Shown: positions 1 to 8,558 of the stretch, one piece after another
Numbering within the stretch: the stretch's first letter is position 1
How the letters are laid out: each line of letters opens with the position of its first letter
Assembly (NCBI RefSeq): GCF_010450875.1
Contig: NZ_CP048422.1
Location: forward strand, 3,135,001-3,199,000
Direction: 5' to 3'
DNA length: 64,000 nucleotides
Source: Sphingomonas insulae
Lineage (GTDB): Bacteria > Pseudomonadota > Alphaproteobacteria > Sphingomonadales > Sphingomonadaceae
Program-made: the position numbers and the translations under genes
The notes under the pieces: generated by a model
Told to the model about the DNA's origin: nothing
Database searches by the model: none
The model's input: only the letters and a program-made list of their open reading frames with translations

Positions 1-43
1 CGGCGGCTTTTCATCGCTGATGTCGAAGCGCGCCAAGAAGTGA
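1..43 (+). CDS. 3' end of an upstream tad-locus gene (partial)
   Basis: The last 13 codons of a gene that enters from the left, ending in TGA at 41-43. The visible tail is GGFSSLMSKRAKK, basic at its end. In tad (Flp pilus) operons the gene before tadB is usually the ATPase cpaF/tadA, so that is the likeliest identity by position. The tail alone does not prove it, and cpaE would be an alternative. Confidence 0.4.
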   Translation, partial: GGFSSLMSKRAKK

Positions 44-118
44 CGTTTACCCTTCCCTGCCACCCCGGCCCGTCGGCCGGTTGCGCAGCCTGACCGACCG
101 GAGGCCGGAAGCACCGCG

Positions 119-1093
119 ATGGACCTGTTTTCGCTCCTGATGATGACCATCGGCGCCGTGGTCGCTTTGGCCATGGTGGTCTTCGCCTTTGCCGGACCAT
201 CGCCGCAGCGTGCGCAGACCCGGCGGATCGCCGCGCTGCGCGATCGCCATGGCGATGGCGCCACGGTGGCCGAGGCGCAGATGCGCAAGATCACCGCCGG
301 CCGCGTCCAGACCAAGACGGACGTCGCCTTCGGCCGCCTGCTGCCCAACCCGGCGCAGCTCGCCAAGCGGCTGGCGATGACCGGCAAGGACTGGACCGTC
401 GGTAAATACGGCATGGTCAGCGCCGGCCTGATCGTGGTCGTCGCCGCCCTGCTGTGGCTGAAGGGTGCGCCGGTCATGCTCGCGCTGCTGGTCGGCCTCG
501 CGGTCGGTGCCGGCCTGCCGCATTGGCTGGTCGGGTTCTTCATCAAGCGCCGCGTGGCGAAATTCACCGCCAAATTCCCCGACGCGATCGAGTTGCTCGT
601 GCGCGGCCTGCGGTCCGGCCTGCCGGTGACCGAGACGATCAGCGTCATCGGCAACGAGGTCGAAGGACCGGTCGGCGCGGAATTCCGGATGGTGTCCGAC
701 AAGATGAAGATCGGCAAGTCCATGGATGCCGCCTTGCAGGATACCGCCGATCGCCTCGGCACCCCCGAATTCCAGTTTTTCGTCATCACCATCGCGATCC
801 AGCGCGAAACCGGCGGCAACCTGGCCGAAACGCTGGCAAACCTGGCCAACGTGCTGCGCCAGCGCGGGCAGATGAAGCTGAAGATCAAGGCGATGTCGTC
901 GGAATCGAAGGCGTCGGCGTATATCGTCGGATCGCTGCCGTTCATCGTCTTCGGCATGATCTACATGATCAACGCCACCTATATGCAGGGGTTCTTCGTC
1001 GAACCGCGGCTGATCATCGCCGGCCTCGGCGGCCTGCTGTGGATGGGTATCGGCGTCTTCATCATGGCCAAGATGGTCAGCTTCGAAATCTAA
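119..1093 (+). CDS. tadB: TadB, Flp pilus inner-membrane assembly protein
   Basis: A 324-residue type II secretion F-domain protein. With TadC it forms the inner-membrane platform on which the TadA/CpaF ATPase assembles Flp (tight adherence) pili. There is an N-terminal membrane segment at about residues 5-27, further hydrophobic segments at about 98-140, a cytoplasmic T2SSF domain at about 153-265 containing the GLPVTETI and RETGGNLAETL stretches typical of the family, and two C-terminal membrane segments. The ATG follows a GGAGG at 99-104 region. tadC starts 21 bp after its stop, so the two are co-transcribed. Length and order fit the family; the identification is secure. Confidence 0.93.
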   Translation: MDLFSLLMMTIGAVVALAMVVFAFAGPSPQRAQTRRIAALRDRHGDGATVAEAQMRKITAGRVQTKTDVAFGRLLPNPAQLAKRLAMTGKDWTVGKYGMVSAGLIVVVAALLWLKGAPVMLALLVGLAVGAGLPHWLVGFFIKRRVAKFTAKFPDAIELLVRGLRSGLPVTETISVIGNEVEGPVGAEFRMVSDKMKIGKSMDAALQDTADRLGTPEFQFFVITIAIQRETGGNLAETLANLANVLRQRGQMKLKIKAMSSESKASAYIVGSLPFIVFGMIYMINATYMQGFFVEPRLIIAGLGGLLWMGIGVFIMAKMVSFEI

Positions 1094-1114
1094 CGGAAAG
1101 AACTGGTTAGCGAC

Positions 1115-2095
1115 ATGCAGGCTTCCGGACCGACGCTGATGGGCATCGACGTATTGTGGGTCGCGACGATCCTGTCGGGCGTCGCCGCGCTCGCGGTGAT
1201 CGTCGCCATCTATGCCGCGACCACGGTCGGCGATCCGATGACCAAGCGGGTGAAGGCGCTCAACGATCGTCGCGAACAGCTGAAGGCGGGCATCACCGCC
1301 TCGACCAAGCGCCGCGCCAAGCTGGTCCAGCGCAACGACACCACCGATCGGATGCGCAGCTTCCTGTCGTCGCTGAAGGTGTTGCAGGACAGCCAGGTCA
1401 AGGATGCGCAGGTCAAGCTGATGCGAGCCGGCATCCGGTCGAAGGACTGGGCGGTCGCGGTGATCTTCGGCCGGCTGGCGCTGCCGATCGTGTTCGGCGG
1501 GGTCATGCTGTTCGTCGTGTACGGCACCGATTCCTTCGCCGACTGGACACCGCTGAAGCGCTACGGCCTGGTCGCGGTGACCTTCATCCTCGCCTACAAG
1601 GCGCCCGACATCTATCTCAAGAACAAGATCACCAAGCGCAGCGACGCGATCCGCAAGGGGCTGCCGGATGCGCTCGACCTGCTGGTGATCTGCGCCGAAG
1701 CCGGCCTGACCGTCGATGCGGCCTTCCACCGCGTCGCCAAGGAACTGGGGCGCGCCTATCCCGAGCTCGGCGACGAATTCACGCTGACCGCGATCGAACT
1801 GGGCTTTCTCACCGAACGCCGTCAGGCCTTCGAGAATCTCGCCACCCGAGTCGACCTGGACGCCATCAAGGGCGTGGTGACGACGATGGTGCAGACGGAG
1901 AAATACGGCACCCCGCTCGCATCCGCCCTGCGCGTGCTGTCGGGCGAATTCCGCAACGAGCGCATGATGCGCGCCGAGGAAAAGGCCGCGCGCCTGCCCG
2001 CGATCATGACGGTGCCGTTGATCCTGTTCATCCTGCCGACCTTGTTCATCGTCATCCTCGGACCGGCCGCCTGTTCGATCAGCGACGCGTTCTGA
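1115..2095 (+). CDS. tadC: TadC, Flp pilus inner-membrane assembly protein
   Basis: A 326-residue paralogue of TadB with the same fold: N-terminal membrane segment (about 12-34), a mid-protein hydrophobic pair (about 118-165), a T2SSF domain (about 190-295) with AEAGLTVDAAFHRVA and EKYGTPLASALR, and a C-terminal membrane segment rich in Leu/Ile. It partners TadB in the pilus platform. The start ATG at 1115 has a purine-rich stretch (ggaaagaac) upstream but no perfect Shine-Dalgarno. It is the last recognisable tad gene here; the following gene is of another kind. Confidence 0.93.
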   Translation: MQASGPTLMGIDVLWVATILSGVAALAVIVAIYAATTVGDPMTKRVKALNDRREQLKAGITASTKRRAKLVQRNDTTDRMRSFLSSLKVLQDSQVKDAQVKLMRAGIRSKDWAVAVIFGRLALPIVFGGVMLFVVYGTDSFADWTPLKRYGLVAVTFILAYKAPDIYLKNKITKRSDAIRKGLPDALDLLVICAEAGLTVDAAFHRVAKELGRAYPELGDEFTLTAIELGFLTERRQAFENLATRVDLDAIKGVVTTMVQTEKYGTPLASALRVLSGEFRNERMMRAEEKAARLPAIMTVPLILFILPTLFIVILGPAACSISDAF

Positions 2096-2180
2096 CGATC
2101 GGTGACGGACCCGCATGACCCGCGGTGAACCAAGCGGGCCGCACCTCGTTATGCTCCCGTAACAGGGAAGGCCCCACGAG

Positions 2181-2543
2181 ATGCTGTTCACCACCACCAC
2201 GCAGTTCGCCGCGCTCGCCTTGTGCCTCGTCGCCGGCTGGTTCCTCGGGCTCGCCAGCCACAGCGGCGGTCGCAAGTGGAAAACGCGCTATGCCGCCGAG
2301 CGAGAGGCGCATGCCGGCTATCGCAAGCAGAACGATACCAGCCTGGCAGACGCCAACCGCCGCATCGCCGAACTGGAACACGAGAACGCCCGCTTGACCA
2401 AGGCCGCCGCCGTCGTACCGGTCGCCGCCGCACCGACGCTGACCGAGCGCGTCACCGGTCGCCCGAGCGCCGCCCGCGCCGCCCGCCCGGCCTATCCGGC
2501 CGATCGTCGCCCCGGCTGGTTCGACTTCGGTCCCAACCGCTAA
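2181..2543 (+). CDS. Small membrane-anchored coiled-coil protein, unknown
   Basis: A 120-residue protein I cannot assign. Residues about 6-26 form one hydrophobic segment. A polar helix with heptad-like spacing follows at about 35-75 (AEREAHAGYRKQ, ADANRRIAELEHENARLTK), then an Ala/Pro-rich low-complexity tail ending in GWFDFGPNR. This suggests an inner-membrane anchored cytoplasmic coiled coil. It starts 85 bp after tadC with the purine run gggaaggccccacgag before ATG. Codon use matches its neighbours, so it is probably a real gene, but no function is implied by the sequence. Confidence 0.6.
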   Translation: MLFTTTTQFAALALCLVAGWFLGLASHSGGRKWKTRYAAEREAHAGYRKQNDTSLADANRRIAELEHENARLTKAAAVVPVAAAPTLTERVTGRPSAARAARPAYPADRRPGWFDFGPNR

Positions 2544-2620
2544 CGCCCCTTCCCTCTCCTATCGAGACGGAGCAGGCGGCGGGACATCGATAAAGCGAGG
2601 GTGAGCGCGGAGGTACGCGC

Positions 2621-2797
2621 TTACTCCTCTAGCTTGGCCCCATCAAGGGTCCGGTCGATCCGCGCCTGCGCAGCGGCATCGGCATTCCGCTGCGCCTTGG
2701 TCCGGCCGAACTTCGCGCGGTTCGCGTCCGCAATCCGCGCCTCTTCCGCACGACCCCGCGCCTTGCGCGCCCGGCGAAGGTTGACGATCTCACCCAC
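2621..2797 (-). CDS. DUF4169 family protein
   Basis: A 58-residue, very basic and helical protein matching the DUF4169 pattern: it begins (V/M)GEIVNLRRARKAR and contains ANRAKFGRTKAQR. I chose the GTG at 2797 because the family begins exactly at this motif; the in-frame ATG 12 codons upstream adds only an Arg/Pro-rich stretch. The GTG lies inside the end of the preceding exonuclease gene, whose stop is at 2790-2792, giving an 8-base overlap and suggesting translational coupling. Function of the family is unknown. Confidence 0.75.
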   Translation of the reverse strand: MGEIVNLRRARKARGRAEEARIADANRAKFGRTKAQRNADAAAQARIDRTLDGAKLEE

Positions 2798-3365
2798 CGG
2801 ACGGCGCCTCGTCCTGCCGCGCGGTCGCGGCATGAGCCTCGGCCGCGCGCTTCACCGCGCACCAGCGTTCCCATTCGTCGCGTGCGTCCGCCAGTGCGCG
2901 ATGCGTCGGCACGTCGCGGTCGCGCACCTCACCCAGCGCGATCACGTCGGCGACCGCGACGCCCAGCGCCGCCGCCGGCACCGCATCGCGCAGGATCGCC
3001 GTCGCGGTGTCGCGCTGCGCCTCCTCGGTATCGCGCAGCCGCAGCGCGTGGCGCGGCAACTTGGCCGCGCGGAGCAAGGCGCTCAGCCATTTGCCGTCCC
3101 ACGACGGTGCGCTGGCGAACAGGGCGTGTCCGCTCAGAACCTCGATCATCCGTCGCGCGACGACATCATGCGGCGTTCCCTCCGTATCCAGACGGGCGCG
3201 CGGAATGTGATGGATCGCCTCCGCCGCATCGTCCCAATCGTCCCATTGCAGCGGCGGACGGATCAGGTGGCTCTCGTCGCGTCCGTCTTCGAACACCCAG
3301 GCGACCTCGATCGGGTAACTCTTTTTGGCGAGCGACGAGGCTTCGAAGTCGAGAAACACCAGCAT
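2790..3365 (-). CDS. DEDD-type 3'-5' exonuclease family protein
   Basis: A 191-residue protein that begins with FLDFEASSL, the DxE first motif of DEDDh exonucleases. It has a central segment with TEEAQRD and a late HRALADARDEW, matching the H-x4-D motif of DEDDh enzymes. Length fits a stand-alone exonuclease domain with little else. The substrate (DNA or RNA) cannot be read from sequence. It is followed by DUF4169 with an overlapping start. Some databases label relatives as transcriptional regulators, but the acidic motifs favour a nuclease. Confidence 0.7.
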   Translation of the reverse strand: MLVFLDFEASSLAKKSYPIEVAWVFEDGRDESHLIRPPLQWDDWDDAAEAIHHIPRARLDTEGTPHDVVARRMIEVLSGHALFASAPSWDGKWLSALLRAAKLPRHALRLRDTEEAQRDTATAILRDAVPAAALGVAVADVIALGEVRDRDVPTHRALADARDEWERWCAVKRAAEAHAATARQDEAPSGG

Positions 3366-3410
3366 GATGGTGGAACGCGTACGCGGCGCGAATGGGTGCC
3401 GTCCAGCCTC

Positions 3411-4496
3411 CTAATGGCCCGATCGCCGCCAGGCGCCGCGACCCAATCGCCCGGCAAGCGCCGGCAGACCGGGCTTCAACAACAGCCAATCGCGGATCGC
3501 CGGTCCCTTGTCCGCGCCGATCACCTGCTTGTAACCGCTGTCGCCGGCACCCCAATCGACGCGCGCGATCCCGCGCCCCAGCGCCTCGACCAGGTTACGA
3601 TAATAGAGGAGCTTTCCCGGCGAATGCTTGCCGTAGGCCGGGTCATAGCTGTTGGCGATCGCGTATTTCAGATCGCCGGCATCCAGATCGAACGAAAACG
3701 CCGCCGGCTTGCCGTCGATGGTCAGCAGCGCGGCACGCAGCATGGCGGCGATCACGGGATCGGCCGCCGCCGCGCGCCAGAACGCGCCATGGCCGGTGGC
3801 GGTGAACTTCGCATCCGACCCGTCGGTGCGTGCCGCGATCCAGCTCGTCTGCTCGATGTCCGCGAGCGCATCGAAGGCGCCGGGCCAGTCCGCACCGCTG
3901 ATGAAGCGCCAATCGGGTACGCCATGGGTCGCCAGATGCTTTTCGTGGAACCGGTTCTTGCGCAACGTCGATCCGCGCGGCCACGCGCCATCGCGCTGCA
4001 ACCCCGCCATGTCGAGCAGCCAGCTGTCGGCGACGAACCGGTCGAGCACCGTCCATCCCGATGCGCGCGCCGTCGCGATCAGCGGCATCGCCGCGGCATC
4101 GTCGTCGTATACCGGTCCGATCCGCAGCCCGTTGACCGCCCCCGCAAGCGTGGACAATCCGGCACGGATCGTCGCTTCGCCCGCGTGCCGTGCCAGCGGA
4201 AAGCTGCGGAACGGCCAGTAGGACCCCGGCACCGCCGCCAGCTTCAGGATCGCCGGGCCGACGCCGACCAGCGGCAGTGCCAGCGTCGGCTCGCCATCCT
4301 CCTCGACCAGCAACGTGCGGGCATGGCCGCCATAGGCCGCCAGCGCCGCCGCATACCAGCCATAGCGCAGGAACGCATGGCCGGGGGCCGCCGCCGCAGC
4401 CACGGTGTCGATCGCCCCCGCCAGACCATCGGCGATGCTGCCGCGGGCCACCGGGGGCAGACGCTGAAAATCGGCAAGGAACATCGGCTTGGTCAC
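3411..4496 (-). CDS. FemAB/BioF2-like GNAT acetyltransferase
   Basis: A 361-residue protein of the GNAT-fold 'Acetyltransf_6' (CelD/BioF2-like) type. Evidence is the central STLRKNRFHEKHL stretch, DIEQTSW, and the C-terminal block from ALLTIDGKPAAFSFDL to SPGKLLYYRNLVEAL and DWGAGDSGYKQ, which is the usual acyl-transfer core. Relatives act on exopolysaccharide or cell-envelope precursors, but the substrate is unknown here. Start is either GTG 4496 (preceded by cgagg) or ATG 4484; neither has a strong Shine-Dalgarno. It lies 45 bp upstream of the exonuclease gene on the same strand. Confidence 0.7.
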   Translation of the reverse strand: MTKPMFLADFQRLPPVARGSIADGLAGAIDTVAAAAAPGHAFLRYGWYAAALAAYGGHARTLLVEEDGEPTLALPLVGVGPAILKLAAVPGSYWPFRSFPLARHAGEATIRAGLSTLAGAVNGLRIGPVYDDDAAAMPLIATARASGWTVLDRFVADSWLLDMAGLQRDGAWPRGSTLRKNRFHEKHLATHGVPDWRFISGADWPGAFDALADIEQTSWIAARTDGSDAKFTATGHGAFWRAAAADPVIAAMLRAALLTIDGKPAAFSFDLDAGDLKYAIANSYDPAYGKHSPGKLLYYRNLVEALGRGIARVDWGAGDSGYKQVIGADKGPAIRDWLLLKPGLPALAGRLGRGAWRRSGH

Positions 4497-4580
4497 GCGG
4501 CCTCGACTAGCGATGATGCGTTACCAACCGGTGCAGAATGCGGCCACCCGTGCACCCTATCGCACTGCGCGAACCGACCT

Positions 4581-5042
4581 ATGATGCGCGCCATGCCGAC
4601 GTTCTTCCAGGTTTCGACGATCGCCCAGACGATCCAGCTGTCGCTGGCACCCGTATTCATGCTGGCGGCCATCGGCCAGATTCTCAACGTCCTCGCCGGG
4701 CGGCTGGCACGGGTCATCGACCGGGCGCGGGCGCTGGAGGATCGCGTGCTGAGCAGCGAGGGCGCCGACCGGCAACGGTACGTATGGGAACTGAAGCTGC
4801 TCGACGAACGCATGTCGATCATCAACGCCGCGCTGTTCCTCGCCGTCTCGAGCGCCGTCATGGCGTGCATCGTGATCGCCCTGCTGTTCATCGCCAACAT
4901 CGCAAGCTTCCACATCGGCACGTGGATCGCGCTGGTGTTCATCGTCGCGGTGGCGCTGCTGATCTGCTGCCTCACCGCCTTCATGTGGGAGGTGCGGGTC
5001 AGCCTGCGCGCGATCCATGTCCGCAAGGAGATTCTGTCGTGA
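4581..5042 (+). CDS. DUF2721 membrane protein
   Basis: A 153-residue membrane protein of the DUF2721 type. A hydrophobic N-terminal segment (about 18-36) contains LSLAPVFMLAAIGQILNVLAG. A charged cytoplasmic loop follows with RLARVIDRARALEDR and ELKLLDERM, then two closely spaced membrane helices (about 90-135). The ATG at 4581 and one at 4593 are both possible. The stop overlaps the GTG of the next gene (GTGA at 5039-5042), so the two are translationally coupled. Biochemical role unknown. Confidence 0.75.
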   Translation: MMRAMPTFFQVSTIAQTIQLSLAPVFMLAAIGQILNVLAGRLARVIDRARALEDRVLSSEGADRQRYVWELKLLDERMSIINAALFLAVSSAVMACIVIALLFIANIASFHIGTWIALVFIVAVALLICCLTAFMWEVRVSLRAIHVRKEILS

Positions 5043-5482
5043 CCGTCGCCTTCGAACGCCGCATCCTGCAGGCGGTGGTCGCGCTCGCCTGCCTCGTGCC
5101 CCTCCTCGTCGGCGGGCAGAGCGTCCTCCACGGCCCGGGCTTCCTCGGCCATCCGCCGGTGATCCCGGTCGATCTCGACAGCCATTTCCGGTATATTTCT
5201 GGGATCTTCTTCGCGGTCGGCATCGCGTTCGCGACCTGCGTACCGCACATCGAAAGCAGCGGGCCGCGTTTCCGGCTGCTCGGCGCGCTGGTCGTGTGCG
5301 GCGGCCTTGCCCGTGTCGTGTCGCTGCTCGGCGTCGGCGCGCCCTCCGCGGGGCATGTCTTCGGCTTCGGCATGGAACTTGGCGCGGTCCCGCTACTGAT
5401 GCTGTGGCAGGCACGCTTCGCCCGGCGGTGGGCGAGCACGCATTCCCCCTCCGGCCGGGACGGTCCCGCCGCAGCGCGTTGA
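5039..5482 (+). CDS. DUF4345 membrane protein
   Basis: A 147-residue protein with four predicted membrane helices and the family signature DLDSHFRYISGIFFAVGI, followed by FRLLGALVVCGGLARV. The GTG start at 5039 overlaps the DUF2721 stop, and the sequence aaggag lies about 8 bases upstream, which fixes the start. Tight coupling suggests the two small membrane proteins work together. No enzymatic motif is visible. Confidence 0.75.
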   Translation: MTVAFERRILQAVVALACLVPLLVGGQSVLHGPGFLGHPPVIPVDLDSHFRYISGIFFAVGIAFATCVPHIESSGPRFRLLGALVVCGGLARVVSLLGVGAPSAGHVFGFGMELGAVPLLMLWQARFARRWASTHSPSGRDGPAAAR

Positions 5483-5574
5483 CGAAGACGTCGCCCGGCA
5501 GAGCCATCGTTCGCGGCGGCTCCACCACGCGTCGCCACGCAAACGGCCCCCTCCCCGTTTAGGGACATGGCGTC

Positions 5575-7125
5575 CTACCGCCCGGCCAGCCCCTCCCCCA
5601 CATCCGCCTGCGGCAGATACCGCGGTGCCACCCGCGCCCGCGCCCGCTGTTCGTAGGCATAGCCCGCGCCCAGCACGCTCGCCTCGCCGTTCCGCGTCGC
5701 GATGAACGACAGGCCGACCGGCAATCCCTTCACCAGTCCCATCGGCACGGTCAGGTTGGGATAGCCGGCGATCGCCGGCAGTTCCGACGAAGACGGTCCG
5801 TTATATTGATCGCCATAGACCGGGTCGCTGAGCCACGCCCCGGCATAGGTCGGCTCCACCAGCACGGCCGCGCCGGCGCTGCGGAGCATGCCGTCGATCG
5901 CCTCGCTCGCCTGGCGCAGCGATTTCGCCCGCGCCGCCTTGTACGCCGGATCGTCGAGGCCCCGGGTCTTTGCCGCCGCCTCGAAGATCTCCTGCTGGAA
6001 AAACGGCATTTCGTCCGCTGCATGCGCACGATTGAACGCGATCAGCTGGTCCAGCGTCCGCGTGGTCACCACCGGCGGCGTCGTCGCCAGATAGGCGTCG
6101 AGGTCCGCCTTCAACTCGGTCTTGAGCACCGTGAACTCGGCATCGCCGATCCCGTCGAGCTTGGGCGCCTTCACCTCAACCAATATCGCGCCGGCACCCC
6201 GCATCACATCCAGTGCCGCGTCAAAGCGCGCCGCCACCTCGGCCGGCAGGCCCTCCGGCCGCCGCACCGCAACCCGCACGCCGGACAGCGCGCTGACCGA
6301 CAGGCCGGCGGCATAGTCGGGTGCATCCGCGCGCGTCACCATGCCCTGCAACAGCAGCGCGGCATCGCGTACGCTGCGCGCCATCGGCCCCGGCGTGTCC
6401 TGCGAATGGCTGATCGGCACCACATGCACGCCGCTGATCAGGCCCAAGGTCGGCTTCAGCCCCACCAGCCCGTTGATCGACGACGGGCAGACCACCGAAC
6501 CGTCGGTTTCCGTCCCCACCGCCGCCGCCGCGAAGCTCGCCGCCACCGCCGCACCCGATCCGGATGACGATCCGCAGGCAGTGCGATCCAGCGCATAGGG
6601 ATTGCGGACCAGCCCGCCGATTGCGCTCCAGCCGCTCATCGCATGCGTGGAACGGATGTTCGCCCATTCCGACAGGTTGGTCTTGCCCAGGATCACAGCG
6701 CCGGCGCGGCGCAGCGCGGCCACCACCGGCGCGTCGCGGCCGGTGACATTGTCCTTCAGCGCCAGACTGCCCGCCGTCGTCGCCATCCGGTCCGCGGTCT
6801 CGATATTGTCCTTGATGAGCACCGGCACGCCGTGCAGCGGGCCGCGCACCCGCCCCGCCCGGCGCTCGTCGTCCAGCGCCTTTGCCTGGCGCAGCGCATC
6901 CGGGTTGATCGTGATGATGCTGCGCAGGGTCGGCCCCTTGCGATCCATCGCCGCGATCCGGTCGAGATAGGCGCGGGTCAGGTCGGCGGCGGTCGTCTTG
7001 CCCGCCGTCATCGCCGCCTGTGCCTGTTCCAGCGACACCTCCTCGACCCGCACCGTCCTGGCCGCGGCCGGTACGATCGCCAGCGCGGTGGCGGCCAACA
7101 AAAAGCCTTGAATTATGCGGCGCAT
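5575..7125 (-). CDS. Secreted amidase-signature family hydrolase
   Basis: A 516-residue amidase-signature enzyme that hydrolyses amide bonds; the physiological substrate is unknown. The first 22 residues form a signal peptide ending AAAR, so it should act in the periplasm. The Ser-cisSer-Lys triad is visible: Lys105 in VPVLIKDNIET, cis-Ser186 in CGSSSGSGAAVAA and nucleophile Ser210 in GTETDGSVV. The block GLVGLKPTLGLIS follows as usual. The start ATG at 7125 is preceded by a G-rich stretch. It faces the metallo-hydrolase across a 125-bp divergent region. Confidence 0.88.
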   Translation of the reverse strand: MRRIIQGFLLAATALAIVPAAARTVRVEEVSLEQAQAAMTAGKTTAADLTRAYLDRIAAMDRKGPTLRSIITINPDALRQAKALDDERRAGRVRGPLHGVPVLIKDNIETADRMATTAGSLALKDNVTGRDAPVVAALRRAGAVILGKTNLSEWANIRSTHAMSGWSAIGGLVRNPYALDRTACGSSSGSGAAVAASFAAAAVGTETDGSVVCPSSINGLVGLKPTLGLISGVHVVPISHSQDTPGPMARSVRDAALLLQGMVTRADAPDYAAGLSVSALSGVRVAVRRPEGLPAEVAARFDAALDVMRGAGAILVEVKAPKLDGIGDAEFTVLKTELKADLDAYLATTPPVVTTRTLDQLIAFNRAHAADEMPFFQQEIFEAAAKTRGLDDPAYKAARAKSLRQASEAIDGMLRSAGAAVLVEPTYAGAWLSDPVYGDQYNGPSSSELPAIAGYPNLTVPMGLVKGLPVGLSFIATRNGEASVLGAGYAYEQRARARVAPRYLPQADVGEGLAGR

Positions 7126-7250
7126 GGAACCCCCTGTCGTAGCGAAGCGATGCTACCCGGACCGAAGGTTCGCGCAAGGGCAGCGTGCCGGATTGACCCG
7201 GCGCCGATCACGCGGCACTCGATCGCCTTGATCTGTGTCAATACCGAAGG

Positions 7251-8516
7251 ATGTCCGTGTCAGTCGTTCTGAAGATCATCGGCGGTATCCTGGTGGCGCT
7301 GGTCGTGGCCGCCGGCCTTGTCATGACGATCGTCCCGCGGTTCCTCGATCGCATCTATTATCGCGGCGGCGAGACCGACCATTATGATGGCGCGCGCTTC
7401 TTCAACCCCGATGGCGATGCCGATACGACGCGCACGCCGGGCGGCGGCGGCCGCGCCGGCTTCCTCTGGCGACAGCTGACCGGCAGCGATGGTCGCCCGG
7501 TCTGGCCGACCGCTGTGCCGGTCGCCGCATCGAAACCCGCCGCCCGGATCGACGGCGACCGCATGGTGGTCACCTGGATCGGCCACGCCAGCGTGCTGAT
7601 CCAGACGCAAGGCCTCAACATCCTCACTGATCCCGTCTACGCGGATCGCGCCGGTCCGCTCGGGTTCGGGCCGAAACGTGTGGCCGCCCCCGGCATCGCC
7701 TTCGACGACCTGCCGCGCATCGACCTCGTGCTGGTCAGCCACAATCATTACGACCACCTCGATCAGGCGACGCTGAAGCGGTTGTGGCTGCGCGACCATC
7801 CGCAGATCGTCACCAGCCTCGGCAACGACAGCGTCATCGGCCAGACCGGCGCCAGGGCGATGGCACTCGACTGGGGTGGCAATGCGACACTGACCGCGGC
7901 GGGACTCCAGGACACCAGCACCGACATCCGCTGCGATCCCGACAGCTGGTGTCCCGGCGACCGGGCGCGCATCTTCATCACCCGCAATCATCACTGGGGC
8001 AGCCGCTGGTTCACCGACCGCAACCGCGCACTCTGGTCCAGCTTCGTCGTCGCGCTGCCGGGCGGCGGCAACATCTTCTTCGCCGGCGACACCGGCTTCG
8101 GCGATGGCCTGTGGCCCGCCGAAGCCGCCGCCTATGGTCCGATCCGCTTCGCGATGATCCCGATCGGCGCGTTCCGCTTCGCCCCCGGCCAGATGAGTTC
8201 GGGCAGCCATGTCGGCCCGGCGGAAGCTGCGCTCATCCATCAGCGCCTCGGTGCCGCGCGATCGATGGCGATCCACTGGGGTACGTTCCGCCTGTCGTAC
8301 GAAGGCTACGACACGCCGCCGCGTATGCTGGCGGCGGCGATGCGCTGCACCGGCGGCACGGGTTTTACCGCCGAGCGGATCGGCGTGCCGTTCGAGGTGC
8401 CGCGATATGTGCCGCCGGTCGTCCCCCCGGTGGGTTTCGTCCAATTGCCGCCGGTCCCCACCCGCGATGCGATCCTTCGCTGTCTCGACACGCCCGCGGT
8501 AAAGGCGCTGCGCTGA
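7251..8516 (+). CDS. Membrane-anchored MBL-fold metallo-hydrolase (NAPE-PLD/UlaG-like)
   Basis: A 421-residue metallo-beta-lactamase-fold hydrolase. An N-terminal membrane anchor lies at about 5-28. The metal-binding motif HNHYDHLD is at 164-171 (His164, His166, Asp168, His169), preceded by TWIGHASVLIQ and LTDPVYADRAGP as in the NAPE-PLD-like branch. Later ligand regions are ITRNHHWGSRW, FFAGDTGFGDG and MAIHWGTF. Relatives cleave phosphodiester bonds, for example in N-acyl phosphatidylethanolamines; that substrate is inference. Start ATG at 7251 follows accgaagg. Confidence 0.85.
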   Translation: MSVSVVLKIIGGILVALVVAAGLVMTIVPRFLDRIYYRGGETDHYDGARFFNPDGDADTTRTPGGGGRAGFLWRQLTGSDGRPVWPTAVPVAASKPAARIDGDRMVVTWIGHASVLIQTQGLNILTDPVYADRAGPLGFGPKRVAAPGIAFDDLPRIDLVLVSHNHYDHLDQATLKRLWLRDHPQIVTSLGNDSVIGQTGARAMALDWGGNATLTAAGLQDTSTDIRCDPDSWCPGDRARIFITRNHHWGSRWFTDRNRALWSSFVVALPGGGNIFFAGDTGFGDGLWPAEAAAYGPIRFAMIPIGAFRFAPGQMSSGSHVGPAEAALIHQRLGAARSMAIHWGTFRLSYEGYDTPPRMLAAAMRCTGGTGFTAERIGVPFEVPRYVPPVVPPVGFVQLPPVPTRDAILRCLDTPAVKALR

Positions 8517-8523
8517 TCCCCAA

Positions 8524-8553
8524 CCGTCATCCCCGCTCAGGCGGGAATGACGG
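8524..8553. terminator. Inverted repeat between convergent genes, likely bidirectional terminator
   Basis: The arms gtcatccccgc and gcgggaatgac (one mismatch) with loop tcag sit between the ends of the convergent metallo-hydrolase and ClC genes. There is no long T run, so it may be a dispersed palindrome doing terminator duty. Confidence 0.45.
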
Positions 8554-8558
8554 ACAGG

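Noticed and set aside
2601..5042. An 813-codon open frame on the plus strand
   Set aside because: Only its last 153 codons, the DUF2721 protein, have family similarity and a plausible start. The rest is the antisense of the exonuclease and acetyltransferase genes, with Arg-rich shadow composition.
5751..6567. Long antisense frames across the amidase gene
   Set aside because: They follow from the high GC third positions of the amidase frame and show no domain or start signals.
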